From Candidatus Amulumruptor caecigallinarius (lineage in GTDB: Bacteria > Bacteroidota > Bacteroidia > Bacteroidales > Muribaculaceae), in assembly GCA_944321825.1 (NCBI GenBank), contig CALUMU010000002.1, positions 1 through 64,000 on the forward strand: DNA of 64,000 bases, given 5' to 3'. The notes under the pieces are model-generated. The model had not been told where the DNA came from. It made no database searches and saw only the letters and a list, made by a program, of their open reading frames with translations. The position numbers and the translations under genes were made by a program. Below, piece by piece: positions 55,008 to 64,000 of this stretch; positions within the stretch are counted from its first letter, which is position 1, and each line of letters starts with the position of its first letter.

Positions 55008-55973
55008 ATGGAATCTAACAGCACACACTGCCTGATAATAGGCTCAGGTCCAGCTGGATATACAGCTGCGATATACGCATCCCGCGCCAATCTCAACCCT
55101 ATAGTATATGAGGGCAATCAACCGGGAGGCCAGTTGACCACGACTTCAGAAGTGGAAAATTTTCCCGGATACCCCGACGGAATCCAAGGTCCGGAACTGA
55201 TGGACGACCTCCGCAAGCAGTCGGCCAAGTTAGGAGCGGATCTGAGATACGGCGAAGTCGTAAAAGTCGACTTCTCCAAGAGACCGTTTGAAGCTACCAT
55301 ATCCGATGGACGTACCATACTGGCCGATACCGTCATCATTGCCACAGGAGCCTCTGCCAAATATCTCGGCCTTGCCGACGAAGAGAAATTCAAAGGGCTC
55401 GGAGTCTCGGCATGTGCCACTTGCGACGGTTTTTTCTATCGCGGACGCAAAGTGGCTGTCGTCGGTGGCGGCGACACGGCCTGTGAAGAAGCCCTGTATC
55501 TCTCCAATCTTGCATCGGAAGTATATCTCATAGTACGGAAAAATTATCTGCGGGCTTCAAAAGCCATGCAGCAGCGAGTCAACGATAAAGGCAATATCCA
55601 CATACTCTATAACACCAATACCGTTGGACTCTACGGACAGGAAGTGCTTGAAGGAGCCACTTTAGTAGAACACAAGGGTGAAGCCAATGAACGAATATAC
55701 GAGTTGCCAATCGACGGATTTTTCCTTGCCATAGGCCACACTCCCAATACGGACATATTCAAGGGCGTACTCGCGATGGATGCCAACGGATATATCACCG
55801 TAGATTCCCCGTCAACCGCCACAAGCGTTCCCGGTGTATATGCAGCCGGAGATGTCGCAGACCCTCATTATCAGCAGGCGGTAGTCGCAGCCGCTTCCGG
55901 ATGCAAGGCAGCCCTTGATGCCGAGGAATTCATCATGCTCAACGGTTCGGTAATCCCCCGTCATGAGGAATGA
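55008..55973 (+). CDS. trxB: thioredoxin reductase
   Basis: FAD/NADPH enzyme reducing thioredoxin. 321 residues. FAD-binding IGSGPAGYTAAIYASRA, redox-active CATC at Cys 136 and Cys 139 (SACATCDGFFYRGR), NADPH-binding VVGGGDTACEEALYL, C-terminal GVYAAGDVADPHYQQAV. Its stop overlaps the start of the MerR gene by four bases (ATGA). Confidence 0.96.
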   Translation: MESNSTHCLIIGSGPAGYTAAIYASRANLNPIVYEGNQPGGQLTTTSEVENFPGYPDGIQGPELMDDLRKQSAKLGADLRYGEVVKVDFSKRPFEATISDGRTILADTVIIATGASAKYLGLADEEKFKGLGVSACATCDGFFYRGRKVAVVGGGDTACEEALYLSNLASEVYLIVRKNYLRASKAMQQRVNDKGNIHILYNTNTVGLYGQEVLEGATLVEHKGEANERIYELPIDGFFLAIGHTPNTDIFKGVLAMDANGYITVDSPSTATSVPGVYAAGDVADPHYQQAVVAAASGCKAALDAEEFIMLNGSVIPRHEE

Positions 55974-56296
55974 AAGACAACATTGAAAAGCGATTTTACA
56001 AGACATCCGAAGTAGCCGGTATTCTGAATATTCCGGCTACTACCTTACGGTATTGGGAGACAGAATTTCCCAAGCTGTCGCCACGGCGCACGCGTACAGG
56101 GCAGCGTCTCTACACCCCCGCCGACATACGAAAGGTGGAGATGATCAACTACCTTCTCAAAGTCAAGGGTCTGAAGATAGAAGCCGCGAAAGCTTATCTT
56201 AAGGACAATCCGTCAGGACGAACAAAAGAAGCCGACATCGTGCTGCGCCTCCGCGACATAAAAAACACATTGGAATCGCTCATCGCCAACCTCTAA
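55970..56296 (+). CDS. MerR-family transcriptional regulator
   Basis: 108 residues, a short MerR: HTH with YKTSEVAGILNIPATTLRYW and RRTRTGQRLYTPADIRKVEM, then a helix that could dimerise (YLLKVKGLKIEAAKAYLKD). No C-terminal effector or cysteine metal-binding domain. Coupled to trxB by an ATGA overlap, so redox or envelope control is possible; the target genes are not evident. Confidence 0.88.
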   Translation: MKDNIEKRFYKTSEVAGILNIPATTLRYWETEFPKLSPRRTRTGQRLYTPADIRKVEMINYLLKVKGLKIEAAKAYLKDNPSGRTKEADIVLRLRDIKNTLESLIANL

Positions 56297-56328
56297 TCAG
56301 CCGTCTTCGCTGAACTAATTATAGCAGG

Positions 56329-56394
56329 AAACGTTTAAGTGATAAGTGACTCGCAAAAAATAGCTTGCACATGCCACTTATACACTACACGTTT
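56329..56394 (+). terminator. imperfect hairpin after merR
   Basis: AAACGTTTAAGTGATAAGTG (56329-56348) and CACTTATACACTACACGTTT (56375-56394) match as inverted arms at 15 of 20 positions, followed by TATCTTATAATTTT. Likely an ending structure for trxB-merR or an operator in front of the DUF4136 gene. Confidence 0.4.
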
Positions 56395-56417
56395 TATCTT
56401 ATAATTTTACACATGAC

Positions 56418-57041
56418 ATGAAGAAGCTGATTCTACTCGCAGCATCGACGCTGTTTCTGGCCACAGGATGCAGCCAGTTTTCGCTCGTCAACAGCGAGAC
56501 CTACAATAACGCAAATCTGACCCAATACCATACATTCCGTATCGTCACCCCTGCCGACGGCCATATGATACCGGGGATGGAGATGGTCACATATTATAAT
56601 ATCGCCGCCGCTATCCGCGAGCAGATGGTACAACGAGGATTCAAAGAAGATCCGACAAGCAATCTCCTCGTTAACATCGCCTTGACTATCAAGAATAAAA
56701 TAGCTACCGAACCGGCCATTCCTCCGGTATATATGCCCTACACGGGACCCATGTACAATGGCCTTTACCCCTTCTATATGTACCCTAACGGTTATTGGGC
56801 CAATTACTATCCAGCTTATTACAGCAACGCCCAAGTGATAACCGGCATCTACAAGGAGGGAGTGCTGACAATGGACATGGTCAATATCAAGCAGCAACTT
56901 CCTCTCTACAGCGCGTCTGTAGCTACGATACTCAACCAGGGCAACGGTCAGTTCAGAAACCTCAACGAAATCAGCCAGGCAGTATCTACGCTCTTCTCTA
57001 AATTCCCGGTACCGCTGCTGCCTCAATATCAAAGCAAATAA
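56418..57041 (+). CDS. DUF4136 lipoprotein
   Basis: 207 residues, lipoprotein signal LILLAASTLFLATGC. The mature part has the DUF4136 pattern: TYNNANLTQYHTFRIVTP, IREQMVQRGFKEDPTSNLLV, NIALTIKNK, and a glycine/tyrosine-rich stretch PYTGPMYNGLYPFYMYPNGY. Function unknown; present in the envelope of many Bacteroidales. 28 bp before the hydrolase gene. Confidence 0.8.
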   Translation: MKKLILLAASTLFLATGCSQFSLVNSETYNNANLTQYHTFRIVTPADGHMIPGMEMVTYYNIAAAIREQMVQRGFKEDPTSNLLVNIALTIKNKIATEPAIPPVYMPYTGPMYNGLYPFYMYPNGYWANYYPAYYSNAQVITGIYKEGVLTMDMVNIKQQLPLYSASVATILNQGNGQFRNLNEISQAVSTLFSKFPVPLLPQYQSK

Positions 57042-57069
57042 CCACATTTTATCCCATTCACAACCATTT

Positions 57070-58113
57070 ATGCGACCAAAGAGATTATTGGTTACATTGC
57101 TCACGATTGCAGCCGCACATATCTTGTGGCTGCAATCAGCATTTTGCCAACAGACCTACAGCTCGTGGCGCCCGGACATCTTAGGCGACGGTCTCGAAAT
57201 GCGCTACGTCAAGCACCACGATGACTACAGCGGTCCTGTGCGGTCCACCATCATCCGCAAACTGTGTGAAAACGACAGAGTATCACGGGGCATACTATAC
57301 GTCCACGGCTTCAATGACTACTTTTTCAACTCCGAAATGGCCGACGAATTCGTAGACCACGGTTATGACTTCTACGCAGTGGATCTGCGTAAATATGGCA
57401 GGTCAATCATCGACGGACAGCACATGTTCGAAGCAAGGAATCTTAAAGAATACTTTCCCGACATTGATTCGGCTCTCGTCACCATGAAGCAGTCAGGGCT
57501 CAAAGAAATAGTCATGATGGGACACAGCACAGGAGGACTGATTGCGTCATACTACCTTGCCAATAAGGCCAATCCGGTCAACATTGATGCACTTATCCTC
57601 AATTCACCATTCTTGGACTGGAACCTTGGCAAGATCGAGTGGATGGTGCCGGCAGTATCTACGGTGGGATACGTATTCCCGGACTTTCCTGTACCTCAAA
57701 GCAAGTCCACAGCATACGGTGAAAGTCTGCTTAAGAGCCACAAGGGTGAATGGGACTATGATACGAGGTGGAAACTGATGCAAAGCCCTACAGTAACAGC
57801 CGGATGGGTCCGCGCTATCAACGGTGCCCAGGATTATCTACACTCTGGCGAACACAAAATCAATATCCCTATTTTACTGATGTACAGCTCTAAGAGCCTG
57901 ACCGTGGATGATTGGGCACCCCAATGCCAGAGTGCCGACATAGTCTTGGATGCCGGCGACATCAAGAAGTACGGGCTTCTGTTAGGAAGCAATGTTACAT
58001 GCGTGAAAGTCCCGGGCGGACTGCACGACCTGCTGCTCTCCAGAGAGACAATACGCCAGCCGCTGTATAATGAAATCTTCTCATGGCTCAGCAAGCACCT
58101 GAGACAGACATGA
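57070..58113 (+). CDS. alpha/beta hydrolase (lysophospholipase-like), exported
   Basis: 347 residues with an N-terminal signal (LLVTLLTIAAAHILWLQSAF). Serine hydrolase with GHSTGG nucleophile elbow (IVMMGHSTGGLIASYY), oxyanion YVHGFNDYFFN and a late His in GGLHDLLLSRE; Asp in LMYSSKSLTVDDWAP is a possible third member. Resembles serine aminopeptidase or monoacylglycerol lipase (Hydrolase_4) proteins; the substrate is not known. Confidence 0.85.
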   Translation: MRPKRLLVTLLTIAAAHILWLQSAFCQQTYSSWRPDILGDGLEMRYVKHHDDYSGPVRSTIIRKLCENDRVSRGILYVHGFNDYFFNSEMADEFVDHGYDFYAVDLRKYGRSIIDGQHMFEARNLKEYFPDIDSALVTMKQSGLKEIVMMGHSTGGLIASYYLANKANPVNIDALILNSPFLDWNLGKIEWMVPAVSTVGYVFPDFPVPQSKSTAYGESLLKSHKGEWDYDTRWKLMQSPTVTAGWVRAINGAQDYLHSGEHKINIPILLMYSSKSLTVDDWAPQCQSADIVLDAGDIKKYGLLLGSNVTCVKVPGGLHDLLLSRETIRQPLYNEIFSWLSKHLRQT

Positions 58114-58185
58114 GTTGAAACGGCCACAAAATGACCGCAATCAAAATGAAACAGTCTTTTCACACACCGTCTCATTTATATTCCC

Positions 58186-58193
58186 TAAATTTG
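58186..58193 (+). promoter_or_regulatory. -7 element for glycosyltransferase gene
   Basis: TAAATTTG, 21 bases before the glycosyltransferase start. No -33 TTG. Confidence 0.45.
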
Positions 58194-58214
58194 CAGAAAA
58201 AATCGGACGGATAA

Positions 58215-59069
58215 ATGGGTACAGGTGCGCGACAAGTCTTGCAGCCGTTGGTCAGTGTAATCATCCCGTCGGGTGATGCCCATGCCACTATCAAAGCGGC
58301 CATAGATAGCGTGGTCGGACAAAGCTACCCGTCTGTCGAAATTATCGTTGTACTCAACGGCGACACCGGCAACACGGCCGACGTGGTCAGGAAGTTCCAT
58401 CAAATAAAAGTACTGACACTCCCCGTGGCCAACGCTTATACGGCACGAAGCTGCGGAGCCTCACAATCGCGTGGAAAATATCTGCTTTTCCTCGATGCTG
58501 ATGATCGTCTGCACCGGGATGCCATATCGTCAGCCGTGGATGTTGCCGAAGAAACCGCAGCGGATATCGTGCAACTGAAATTTGTGCAGTTTGTCCATAA
58601 GTGCGGAGTTAATTTGCGATGGAGATTCCCTTGCCGCTACGACACTGCAAATGCTCTTAAGGGCATTATCTCAGACCCATCGGTATATAATCCTGCAATG
58701 ATTGGAAAGCTTTATAAACGTGACGTTATCAGCCCGTTTCCAGATATATCATACCAAGGGTTCTGGGGAGAAGACCGGCTGTTTAATATGCAAATCTTTT
58801 CACGCAAACCTGCCGTAGGCTATGCGCCGACAGCTATATACTACTACCGTTTCGGAGGCATGAGCCGCGATATGCGCCGCGAAGGGTTGGCAGAGGAAAT
58901 GGCAGAGGTACATGCTCTTAAACTCGACTTCCTGCGAGCCAACGACCTGCAATGCTACATCACCGATGCAGAAAAGGAATATACGCATCTGCAGGAAATA
59001 CTACGCAGATATAATCCGCCCCACGGACTGATACGGTTGAAACTGTTAATTAAAAAATTATTGTCTTAA
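58215..59069 (+). CDS. family 2 glycosyltransferase
   Basis: 284-residue GT-A enzyme: VSVIIPSGDAHATIKAAIDS, SYPSVEIIVVLNGDTGNTAD, the donor-metal DxD in LLFLDADDRLHRDA and a later WGEDRLFNMQIFS. No membrane segment, so a cytoplasmic enzyme adding a sugar to a lipid-linked glycan or similar. Precedes a sugar aminotransferase gene by 7 bp, so both probably serve surface glycan synthesis. Confidence 0.88.
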   Translation: MGTGARQVLQPLVSVIIPSGDAHATIKAAIDSVVGQSYPSVEIIVVLNGDTGNTADVVRKFHQIKVLTLPVANAYTARSCGASQSRGKYLLFLDADDRLHRDAISSAVDVAEETAADIVQLKFVQFVHKCGVNLRWRFPCRYDTANALKGIISDPSVYNPAMIGKLYKRDVISPFPDISYQGFWGEDRLFNMQIFSRKPAVGYAPTAIYYYRFGGMSRDMRREGLAEEMAEVHALKLDFLRANDLQCYITDAEKEYTHLQEILRRYNPPHGLIRLKLLIKKLLS

Positions 59070-59076
59070 CAAGAAT

Positions 59077-60213
59077 ATGGACGAAAAAATCATGCTGTCG
59101 CTGCCTCACATGGGCGGCAACGAACTGAAATGGGTCAACAAAGCATTTGAAGACAACTGGGTAGTGCCTTTAGGCCCCAATGTCGACGAGTTTGAGCATT
59201 TACTGTGCGAGTATTTGGGTTATGGACATGTAGTGGCTCTCTCATCCGGCACAGCAGCCATACATTTAGGTCTCGTAATGCTGGGTGTCACAAAAGGTGA
59301 TGAAGTGATATGCCAGTCACTGACTTTTTCGGCGAGTGCCAACCCTATAATATATTGCGGTGCGACACCAGTATTTGTCGACAGCGAAAAAGATACTTGG
59401 AACATGGATGCCGACCTTTTGGAGGAGGCTATCTTGGACAGAATCAGCAAAACAGGGAAAGCACCGAAAGCGATAATCGTCGTGCATCTCTACGGTATGC
59501 CTGCCAAGATGGATGAAATCATGTCTGTAGCAGAGAGATACGGCATACCCGTGCTTGAGGATGCTGCCGAAGGTTTAGGTAGCACTTTCAACGGACGCAA
59601 AGCAGGAACGCTCGGCGATTATGGCGCACTGAGTTTCAACGGCAACAAAATCATCACCACATCAGGCGGAGGCGCATTGATATGTCCCACGGCCGCCTAT
59701 GCTCAGAAAGTCAAGTTTTACGCTACTCAGTCACGCGAAAACCGGCCGTACTACTATCATAAAGAGCTTGGGTATAATTACCGCATGAGCAACATATGTG
59801 CTGGAATAGGGTGCGGCCAGATGGAAGTCCTGGCCGACCGCGTCAGCCGCCGCCGCAAAATCCATGGCCTGTACACATCCCTATTGGCAGATATAGACGG
59901 CGTAACCGTGCACGAAAATCCAAATCGCGCATACAGTTCCAACTTCTGGCTGTCAACTCTACAGATAGACCCCGCGACAGGAGTAACGCCGGAAGAATTA
60001 CGGCAGCATCTGCTTGACAAACAGATTGAGGGCCGGCTTTTATGGCGGCCTATGCACATGCAGCCATTTTATGCAGATGCACCGTCATATCTCAACGGAG
60101 TATCGGAGAAGCTGTTTGACAACGGATTCTGTCTGCCAAGCGGTTCGATACTGACCGACTCCCAGATCAAGAAAGTGGCTGATGAAATCCACCGCCTGTT
60201 TGCTTCAAAGTGA
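59077..60213 (+). CDS. DegT/DnrJ/EryC1/StrS-family sugar aminotransferase
   Basis: PLP enzyme making an amino sugar nucleotide. 378 residues. Substrate-binding GGNELKWVNKAFEDNWVVPL, PLP site ALSSGTAAIHLGLVMLG, active-site Lys in GALSFNGNKIITTSGGGALI, C-terminal LLWRPMHMQPFYADAP. Close in pattern to PglE/WbpE-like 4-amino-deoxyhexose transferases, but the sugar is not determined. Overlaps the 3' end of menE by 9 bases on the opposite strand. Confidence 0.9.
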   Translation: MDEKIMLSLPHMGGNELKWVNKAFEDNWVVPLGPNVDEFEHLLCEYLGYGHVVALSSGTAAIHLGLVMLGVTKGDEVICQSLTFSASANPIIYCGATPVFVDSEKDTWNMDADLLEEAILDRISKTGKAPKAIIVVHLYGMPAKMDEIMSVAERYGIPVLEDAAEGLGSTFNGRKAGTLGDYGALSFNGNKIITTSGGGALICPTAAYAQKVKFYATQSRENRPYYYHKELGYNYRMSNICAGIGCGQMEVLADRVSRRRKIHGLYTSLLADIDGVTVHENPNRAYSSNFWLSTLQIDPATGVTPEELRQHLLDKQIEGRLLWRPMHMQPFYADAPSYLNGVSEKLFDNGFCLPSGSILTDSQIKKVADEIHRLFASK

Positions 60214-61146
60214 CCTCTTGACTTTACCCGATGATGTATATTGCAGTCTGGTACGTATGATAGCTTTAGGGGCTTGATATTTTGGTAACGATGCAGCAAA
60301 ACGCTCCACCGTGACATCGGTCTCTACATCCTCATCTATCACCAAGATGAGCCGGTCGCCCAACGAATCATCCGGCTGGGATGTGATGAAATACTTCCCG
60401 TCAGGAAGCATGTGCGCTATCCGCTTCTCTATCTGTTCGGGATAGAGTTTGATTCCGCCACTGTTTATGACATTGTCATAACGCGATAACCATCTGAACG
60501 ATGTATCGCCCCGAAGGTCTACGACATCGTTGGTCACAAGTTTCTGCCATGACATACGCGGATTCTCAATGACCAAGCATCCCCTGTCATCTACAGAAAA
60601 CCTGTATCCCGGCAACCCTATAAAACAGCCGTCTTCTCCCCTGCCTACTTCTTTCAGGGCCACGTGTGAGGATGTTTCCGTCATCCCATAAGTGGCATAA
60701 GCCTTGAACGGGGCGCACTTCAGCATATCCTCCTGCGACCGTGACATCGGGGCTCCCCCTATGATTACATTATCTATCTTAGACAGGTGCGGCGACTTCA
60801 TCAACCCCTCAATCTGCATCGGGACGATGGCAACCAACGACAGCCTGTCACACTGAAATGCACTATCGGCCAACGGCACAGATGTGGGTTTCTCCAAAGA
60901 AATACGGCATCCGCTGACAAGACTGCGTACCACCATCATCTTCCCGGCTATATAATCCAACGACAGAGGGAGATGGATATGCGACATTTCGTCAAGCCCG
61001 AAAAACCCGACGGTCATCCGCGCCGACTCTTCCATATCCTTTTTCAGGAGATGTATCTCTTTAGGCGTTCCTGTCGACCCGGACGTATGCGCCACGATGT
61101 ATGGAGAGTGCGACTCCCACTCATTCATAAAATCCGAGAGTTCCAT
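60205..61146 (-). CDS. menE: O-succinylbenzoate-CoA ligase
   Basis: Activates OSB with CoA and ATP in menaquinone synthesis. Start chosen at 61146 (MELSDFMNEW), one base after the menC stop; an upstream start at 61224 would overlap menC by 77 bases. 313 residues, shorter than enterobacterial MenE (about 450) as in other Bacteroidota. Adenylation motifs: VAHTSGSTGTPKEIHLLKKD, YGMTETSSHVAL, RYDNVINSGGIKLYPEQIE. The C-terminal lid Lys is in GKVKRSL. Confidence 0.88.
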   Translation of the reverse strand: MELSDFMNEWESHSPYIVAHTSGSTGTPKEIHLLKKDMEESARMTVGFFGLDEMSHIHLPLSLDYIAGKMMVVRSLVSGCRISLEKPTSVPLADSAFQCDRLSLVAIVPMQIEGLMKSPHLSKIDNVIIGGAPMSRSQEDMLKCAPFKAYATYGMTETSSHVALKEVGRGEDGCFIGLPGYRFSVDDRGCLVIENPRMSWQKLVTNDVVDLRGDTSFRWLSRYDNVINSGGIKLYPEQIEKRIAHMLPDGKYFITSQPDDSLGDRLILVIDEDVETDVTVERFAASLPKYQAPKAIIRTRLQYTSSGKVKRSL

Positions 61147-61147
61147 A

Positions 61148-62224
61148 TCAGATGTCAGGAGCGGTAAAGTCAAGAGCCGAAAAGTCCCAAGCCCCTCCAC
61201 CATTATCATAATACAACCGCTCACACCTGAGACTCAGAGGCGATGGTATATTGTTATGGTAGAGCAATCCCGTTCCAAGCCCTTGAGGACGCTTGACATT
61301 ATGAGATGCCGCCAACTGAGCTATGGCATTGAGACCCACATTCGACTCCAACGCCGAAGTGAGCCACCATCCAATCTTGTGCATCCTGGCTGACTTAATC
61401 CACCGGTCGGTTGCATCGAGACCTCCGCATAATGAGGGCTTAAGGATTATGTATGACGGCTTTATGATATTCAGCATCGTATCACGCCTCACCCTGTCGC
61501 TCTCGCCTATCAATTCTTCATCAAGAGCTACAGGAATCGGTGAGTTCCTGCATATATCCGCCATGGCAAACCACTGCCCGGCTCTGATGGGCTGCTCTAT
61601 GGAATGTATGTCATACTTGCTTAACCTCTCCAATTTTGAAAGAGCGTCCTGCGGTGTAAATGCCCCGTTGGCATCCAAGCGCAGCTCGAGGGTATTGCTG
61701 TCAAACCGTCGGCGGATGCTGTTGAGGAGCTTAAGCTCGCTCTCAAAATCGATACCGCCGATTTTAAGCTTAAGGCATTTGAACCCATCAGCCAGCTTGC
61801 TGGAGATACGGGCCGCCATCTCCTCCTCATCACCCATCCATACAAGACCGTTGATGCGGATGCCATATTTCCCGTCAAGCCAATCCGAAGGATAAATCAC
61901 GCCCTGTCCGTCACCTTCCAAGTCTCTAAGAGCCGTCTCGAGACCGAACGACAAAGAAGAGCTCAATTTCGGCAACCGTTCACCTCTGTTTATGACCTTA
62001 CAGAGCTTCTGCAATTTCGTCTCATAGCCAGGAGTGTCCTCAGCACTGAGCCCCCTGAACAATGCGCACTCTCCGATGCCCACCCTGCCAGACGCAGAGT
62101 CGGTAAGACGTATGAAATACGTCTCTTTAGCGACCATGGCCTGCCGGGAAGTAACAGCCTTAAACCTGAAGTCAAGGACATACCGGCAGTACTCGGCACG
62201 GATGCTGTCTGCAAGCCTCATCAT
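61148..62224 (-). CDS. menC: o-succinylbenzoate synthase
   Basis: Dehydrates SHCHC to OSB. Enolase-superfamily enzyme of 358 residues. Catalytic LKLKIGG (KxK), metal ligands in [19 protein letters not shown] and LDEELIGE, and the second Lys side with [12 protein letters not shown]. Its ATG overlaps the menB stop by four bases, so B-C-E are co-translated. Confidence 0.92.
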   Translation of the reverse strand: MMRLADSIRAEYCRYVLDFRFKAVTSRQAMVAKETYFIRLTDSASGRVGIGECALFRGLSAEDTPGYETKLQKLCKVINRGERLPKLSSSLSFGLETALRDLEGDGQGVIYPSDWLDGKYGIRINGLVWMGDEEEMAARISSKLADGFKCLKLKIGGIDFESELKLLNSIRRRFDSNTLELRLDANGAFTPQDALSKLERLSKYDIHSIEQPIRAGQWFAMADICRNSPIPVALDEELIGESDRVRRDTMLNIIKPSYIILKPSLCGGLDATDRWIKSARMHKIGWWLTSALESNVGLNAIAQLAASHNVKRPQGLGTGLLYHNNIPSPLSLRCERLYYDNGGGAWDFSALDFTAPDI

Positions 62225-63039
62225 CCGGGGAATTTTGGAAACCGGTCAAAATCAGGGTCACGCTTTTCAAGGAACGCATTCTTGCCTTCCTGAGCCTCTT
62301 CCATCAGATAGTACATCAGTGTGGCATCACCGGCAAATTCCATCATACCACGCTGACCGTCAAGCTCGGCATTCAACGCCCTCTTAATCATGCGTATAGC
62401 CATAGGACTCCGCTTGAGTATCGTCTCGCACCACTCGACAGTTTCATCTTCAAGACGCTCCAGAGGGACTACCTTATTGACCATACCCATCTCCTCGGCT
62501 TCTTTTGCCGTGTACTGACGACACAAGAACCATATTTCACGCGCTTTCTTCTGTCCGACACACCGAGCCAGATAGCTTGACCCGAAACCTGCATCAAAGC
62601 TGCCGACTTTGGGACCTGTCTGTCCGAACCGTGCATTCTCTGACGCAATGGTCAAGTCGCAGACCACATGCAATACATGACCGCCACCTATGGCATAACC
62701 GTTGACCATAGCGATAACCGGCTTGGGGATGCTGCGTATGGCCTTGTGCAGGTCGAGTACATTGAGCCGTGGAGTGCCGTTTTCGTCGATATAACCGCCG
62801 ATGCCTTTCACTTTCTGGTCACCGCCCGAACAAAAAGCCTTGTCGCCTATCCCGGTCAGGATTACTACCCCGATTTCAGGGCTTTCGCGGCAGTAGGCCA
62901 TAGCATCAAGCATCTCCCGGTTGGTCTGCGGACGGAATGCGTTATAGACCTCCGGGCGGTTAATGGTTATCTTGGCAATCTTTCCATGCTTCTGAAAGAG
63001 GATATCAGTATATTCTCTTATTGTGATCCATTCTCTCAT
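62221..63039 (-). CDS. menB: 1,4-dihydroxy-2-naphthoyl-CoA synthase
   Basis: Crotonase-fold ring-forming enzyme. 272 residues. [73 protein letters not shown] are the MenB signatures. 19 bp downstream of menD. Confidence 0.96.
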   Translation of the reverse strand: MREWITIREYTDILFQKHGKIAKITINRPEVYNAFRPQTNREMLDAMAYCRESPEIGVVILTGIGDKAFCSGGDQKVKGIGGYIDENGTPRLNVLDLHKAIRSIPKPVIAMVNGYAIGGGHVLHVVCDLTIASENARFGQTGPKVGSFDAGFGSSYLARCVGQKKAREIWFLCRQYTAKEAEEMGMVNKVVPLERLEDETVEWCETILKRSPMAIRMIKRALNAELDGQRGMMEFAGDATLMYYLMEEAQEGKNAFLEKRDPDFDRFPKFPG

Positions 63040-63058
63040 GACTTAGAGTATATTTTGA

Positions 63059-64000
63059 TTAACGATTATTTGATTCAGCAATATATTTGAAATAACCTTT
63101 CCAGACGGCTGCATCTGTCAGTCCGTCAGTCTTTATGACAAGCATAACCGGCCTTTCGCGTTCTGACACAAATGCAGTCATAGCACTGTCAAGACTTGCT
63201 TCGTCATGGGCTTCGAGACATTCCCACCCCCACGCACGTGCCAACGATGCGAAAGGTGTATCTAAGCAAAGTTCCTGGCAGCTATAAAGTTCGGGAAGCG
63301 GCTCGGCCGGAGATATACATCGGAAAATATTACCTCCGCCGTTTTCAAGAACGATGACGCGCATACGGTTTGTCACCTGTTTCACGCCGAGAGCCGTCAA
63401 ATCATATGCAAGGCTCATATCTCCAGTAATCAGCAGAGTGACACCGTGGCGGTATGCAAGCTGGGCACCCACTGCCGTAGATGTACTCCCGTCGATGCCG
63501 CTGACACCACGGTTACAATCCCAGCGGTGTATGTGGGGAGCATCTACCTGCTGTGCCAGACGGATACTCATGCCGTTGCTCAACTGTACATTCCACCGGT
63601 CCGGGACACGTGCAAGCAGATCTGCGACAGCTTTCAGCGACGACCATCCGGCAGAAGCGAGATAGCGACATCGGCAGTCATGGATATTGTCAATTATGCC
63701 CGCCCATAAATCAGCATAATCCGACTCGGCACGATGAGGACAGATGGCACTTGCTATCTGAGGGAGGAACGCTTCAGGACTCATCTCTATGCGCAACGAC
63801 AGCGACTGGAATGTGTCGACAAAAGTATCTTCCGTACCGACATACCACATCTGCTTAGGTCGATGCGTCCTTAAATACTGCTTCAACCGCCCCGACACAA
63901 TGCTACCGCCCGTATATATTACCGTGTCGGGATGATACCGGCCAATATCTGTCAAACTTTTCACCATGCACAAGGCTGCATCGATCTGCGTCAAAACCCT
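63059..64000 (-). CDS. menD: SEPHCHC synthase MenD, C-terminal part
   Basis: Incomplete: the 5' end lies beyond the window, so only the last 313 residues are seen (full MenD is about 550). TDP-dependent enzyme joining isochorismate and 2-oxoglutarate. Visible: NRGVSGIDGSTSTAVGAQLA, TLLITGDMSLAYDLTALGVK (TDP-binding GDxSxxxD..L), VIVLENGGGNIFRCISP. Heads the menD-B-C-E run; menF and menA/menH are not in the window. Confidence 0.94.
   Translation of the reverse strand, partial: RVLTQIDAALCMVKSLTDIGRYHPDTVIYTGGSIVSGRLKQYLRTHRPKQMWYVGTEDTFVDTFQSLSLRIEMSPEAFLPQIASAICPHRAESDYADLWAGIIDNIHDCRCRYLASAGWSSLKAVADLLARVPDRWNVQLSNGMSIRLAQQVDAPHIHRWDCNRGVSGIDGSTSTAVGAQLAYRHGVTLLITGDMSLAYDLTALGVKQVTNRMRVIVLENGGGNIFRCISPAEPLPELYSCQELCLDTPFASLARAWGWECLEAHDEASLDSAMTAFVSERERPVMLVIKTDGLTDAAVWKGYFKYIAESNNR

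Overview
The window is a 64-kb piece of a Bacteroidales chromosome, most likely from the Muribaculaceae (S24-7) group. The family placement is inference, from about 50% GC gene bodies with AT-rich spacers, Bacteroidota-type promoters (-7 TAnnTTTG with TTG about 20 bp upstream), and families typical of the order: a DUF4296 lipoprotein after lspA, an OstA-like protein in place of a classical LptA, a cysteine-poor DksA-like protein, 'GLPSGTKWATCN' (FISUMP-like) lipoproteins and a compact menDBCE cluster. Most of the window is housekeeping core.

Layout. 1-2240: tRNA-Gly(CCC) and an OmpA/TPR lipoprotein. 2274-6985 (minus): folP, the c-di-AMP cyclase cdaA, a DUF59 Fe-S factor, lpxH, gmd, a DUF2007 protein and a GNAT acetyltransferase. 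7170-12868 (plus): ileS, dksA-like, lspA, DUF4296 lipoprotein, small hypothetical. 12869-13895: a decayed prophage scar with a frameshifted, truncated tape-measure gene, a second broken reading frame, and a promoter firing into a 21-bp hairpin. 13892-19248 (minus): prfC, rfbD, ispE-grpE-dnaJ. 19305-20876: dnaB. 20983-24713 (minus): five small, mostly lipid-anchored or membrane proteins of unknown job, including a lipoprotein with seven Y-W-x-N-G modules. 24714-25656: no protein gene, but a candidate 6S-like structured RNA and a cluster of palindromes. 25657-28364: tig and prfA, divergent.

28394-32676 is an AT-rich island between prfA and rpsF: a basic hypothetical protein behind a 26-bp perfect palindrome, a Fic protein with its own helix-turn-helix and a three-copy operator on its promoter, and a PmeII-like restriction endonuclease with a C5 methyltransferase that has a DNA-binding-like N-terminus and a 165-residue C-terminal extension. 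This is the most system-like part of the window. 32741-37294: rpsF-rpsR-rplI, tpx and lon (whose promoter lies in a 13-bp inverted repeat). 37338-39070: pyrK-pyrD. 39090-48142 (minus): guaB, two parvulin-type chaperones, the OstA-like protein and mutL. 48387-49294: tRNA-Arg(CCG), an MmcQ/YjbR protein and palindromic repeats. 49313-60213: NUDIX hydrolase, then dedA, rpe, ftsK, a LolA-like protein, trxB, a MerR regulator, DUF4136 lipoprotein, alpha/beta hydrolase, glycosyltransferase and DegT aminotransferase. 60205-64000 (minus): menD (cut by the window edge), menB, menC, menE for menaquinone.

How they fit together: envelope building and folding (lpxH, OstA-like, SurA-type chaperones, LolA-like, lspA), menaquinone and pyrimidine synthesis, protein quality control (tig, grpE-dnaJ, lon), translation factors and cell division make an ordinary core. 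The Fic/restriction island, the prophage scar and the lipoprotein cluster are the accessory parts. Functions are read from conserved motifs; no database search was possible.
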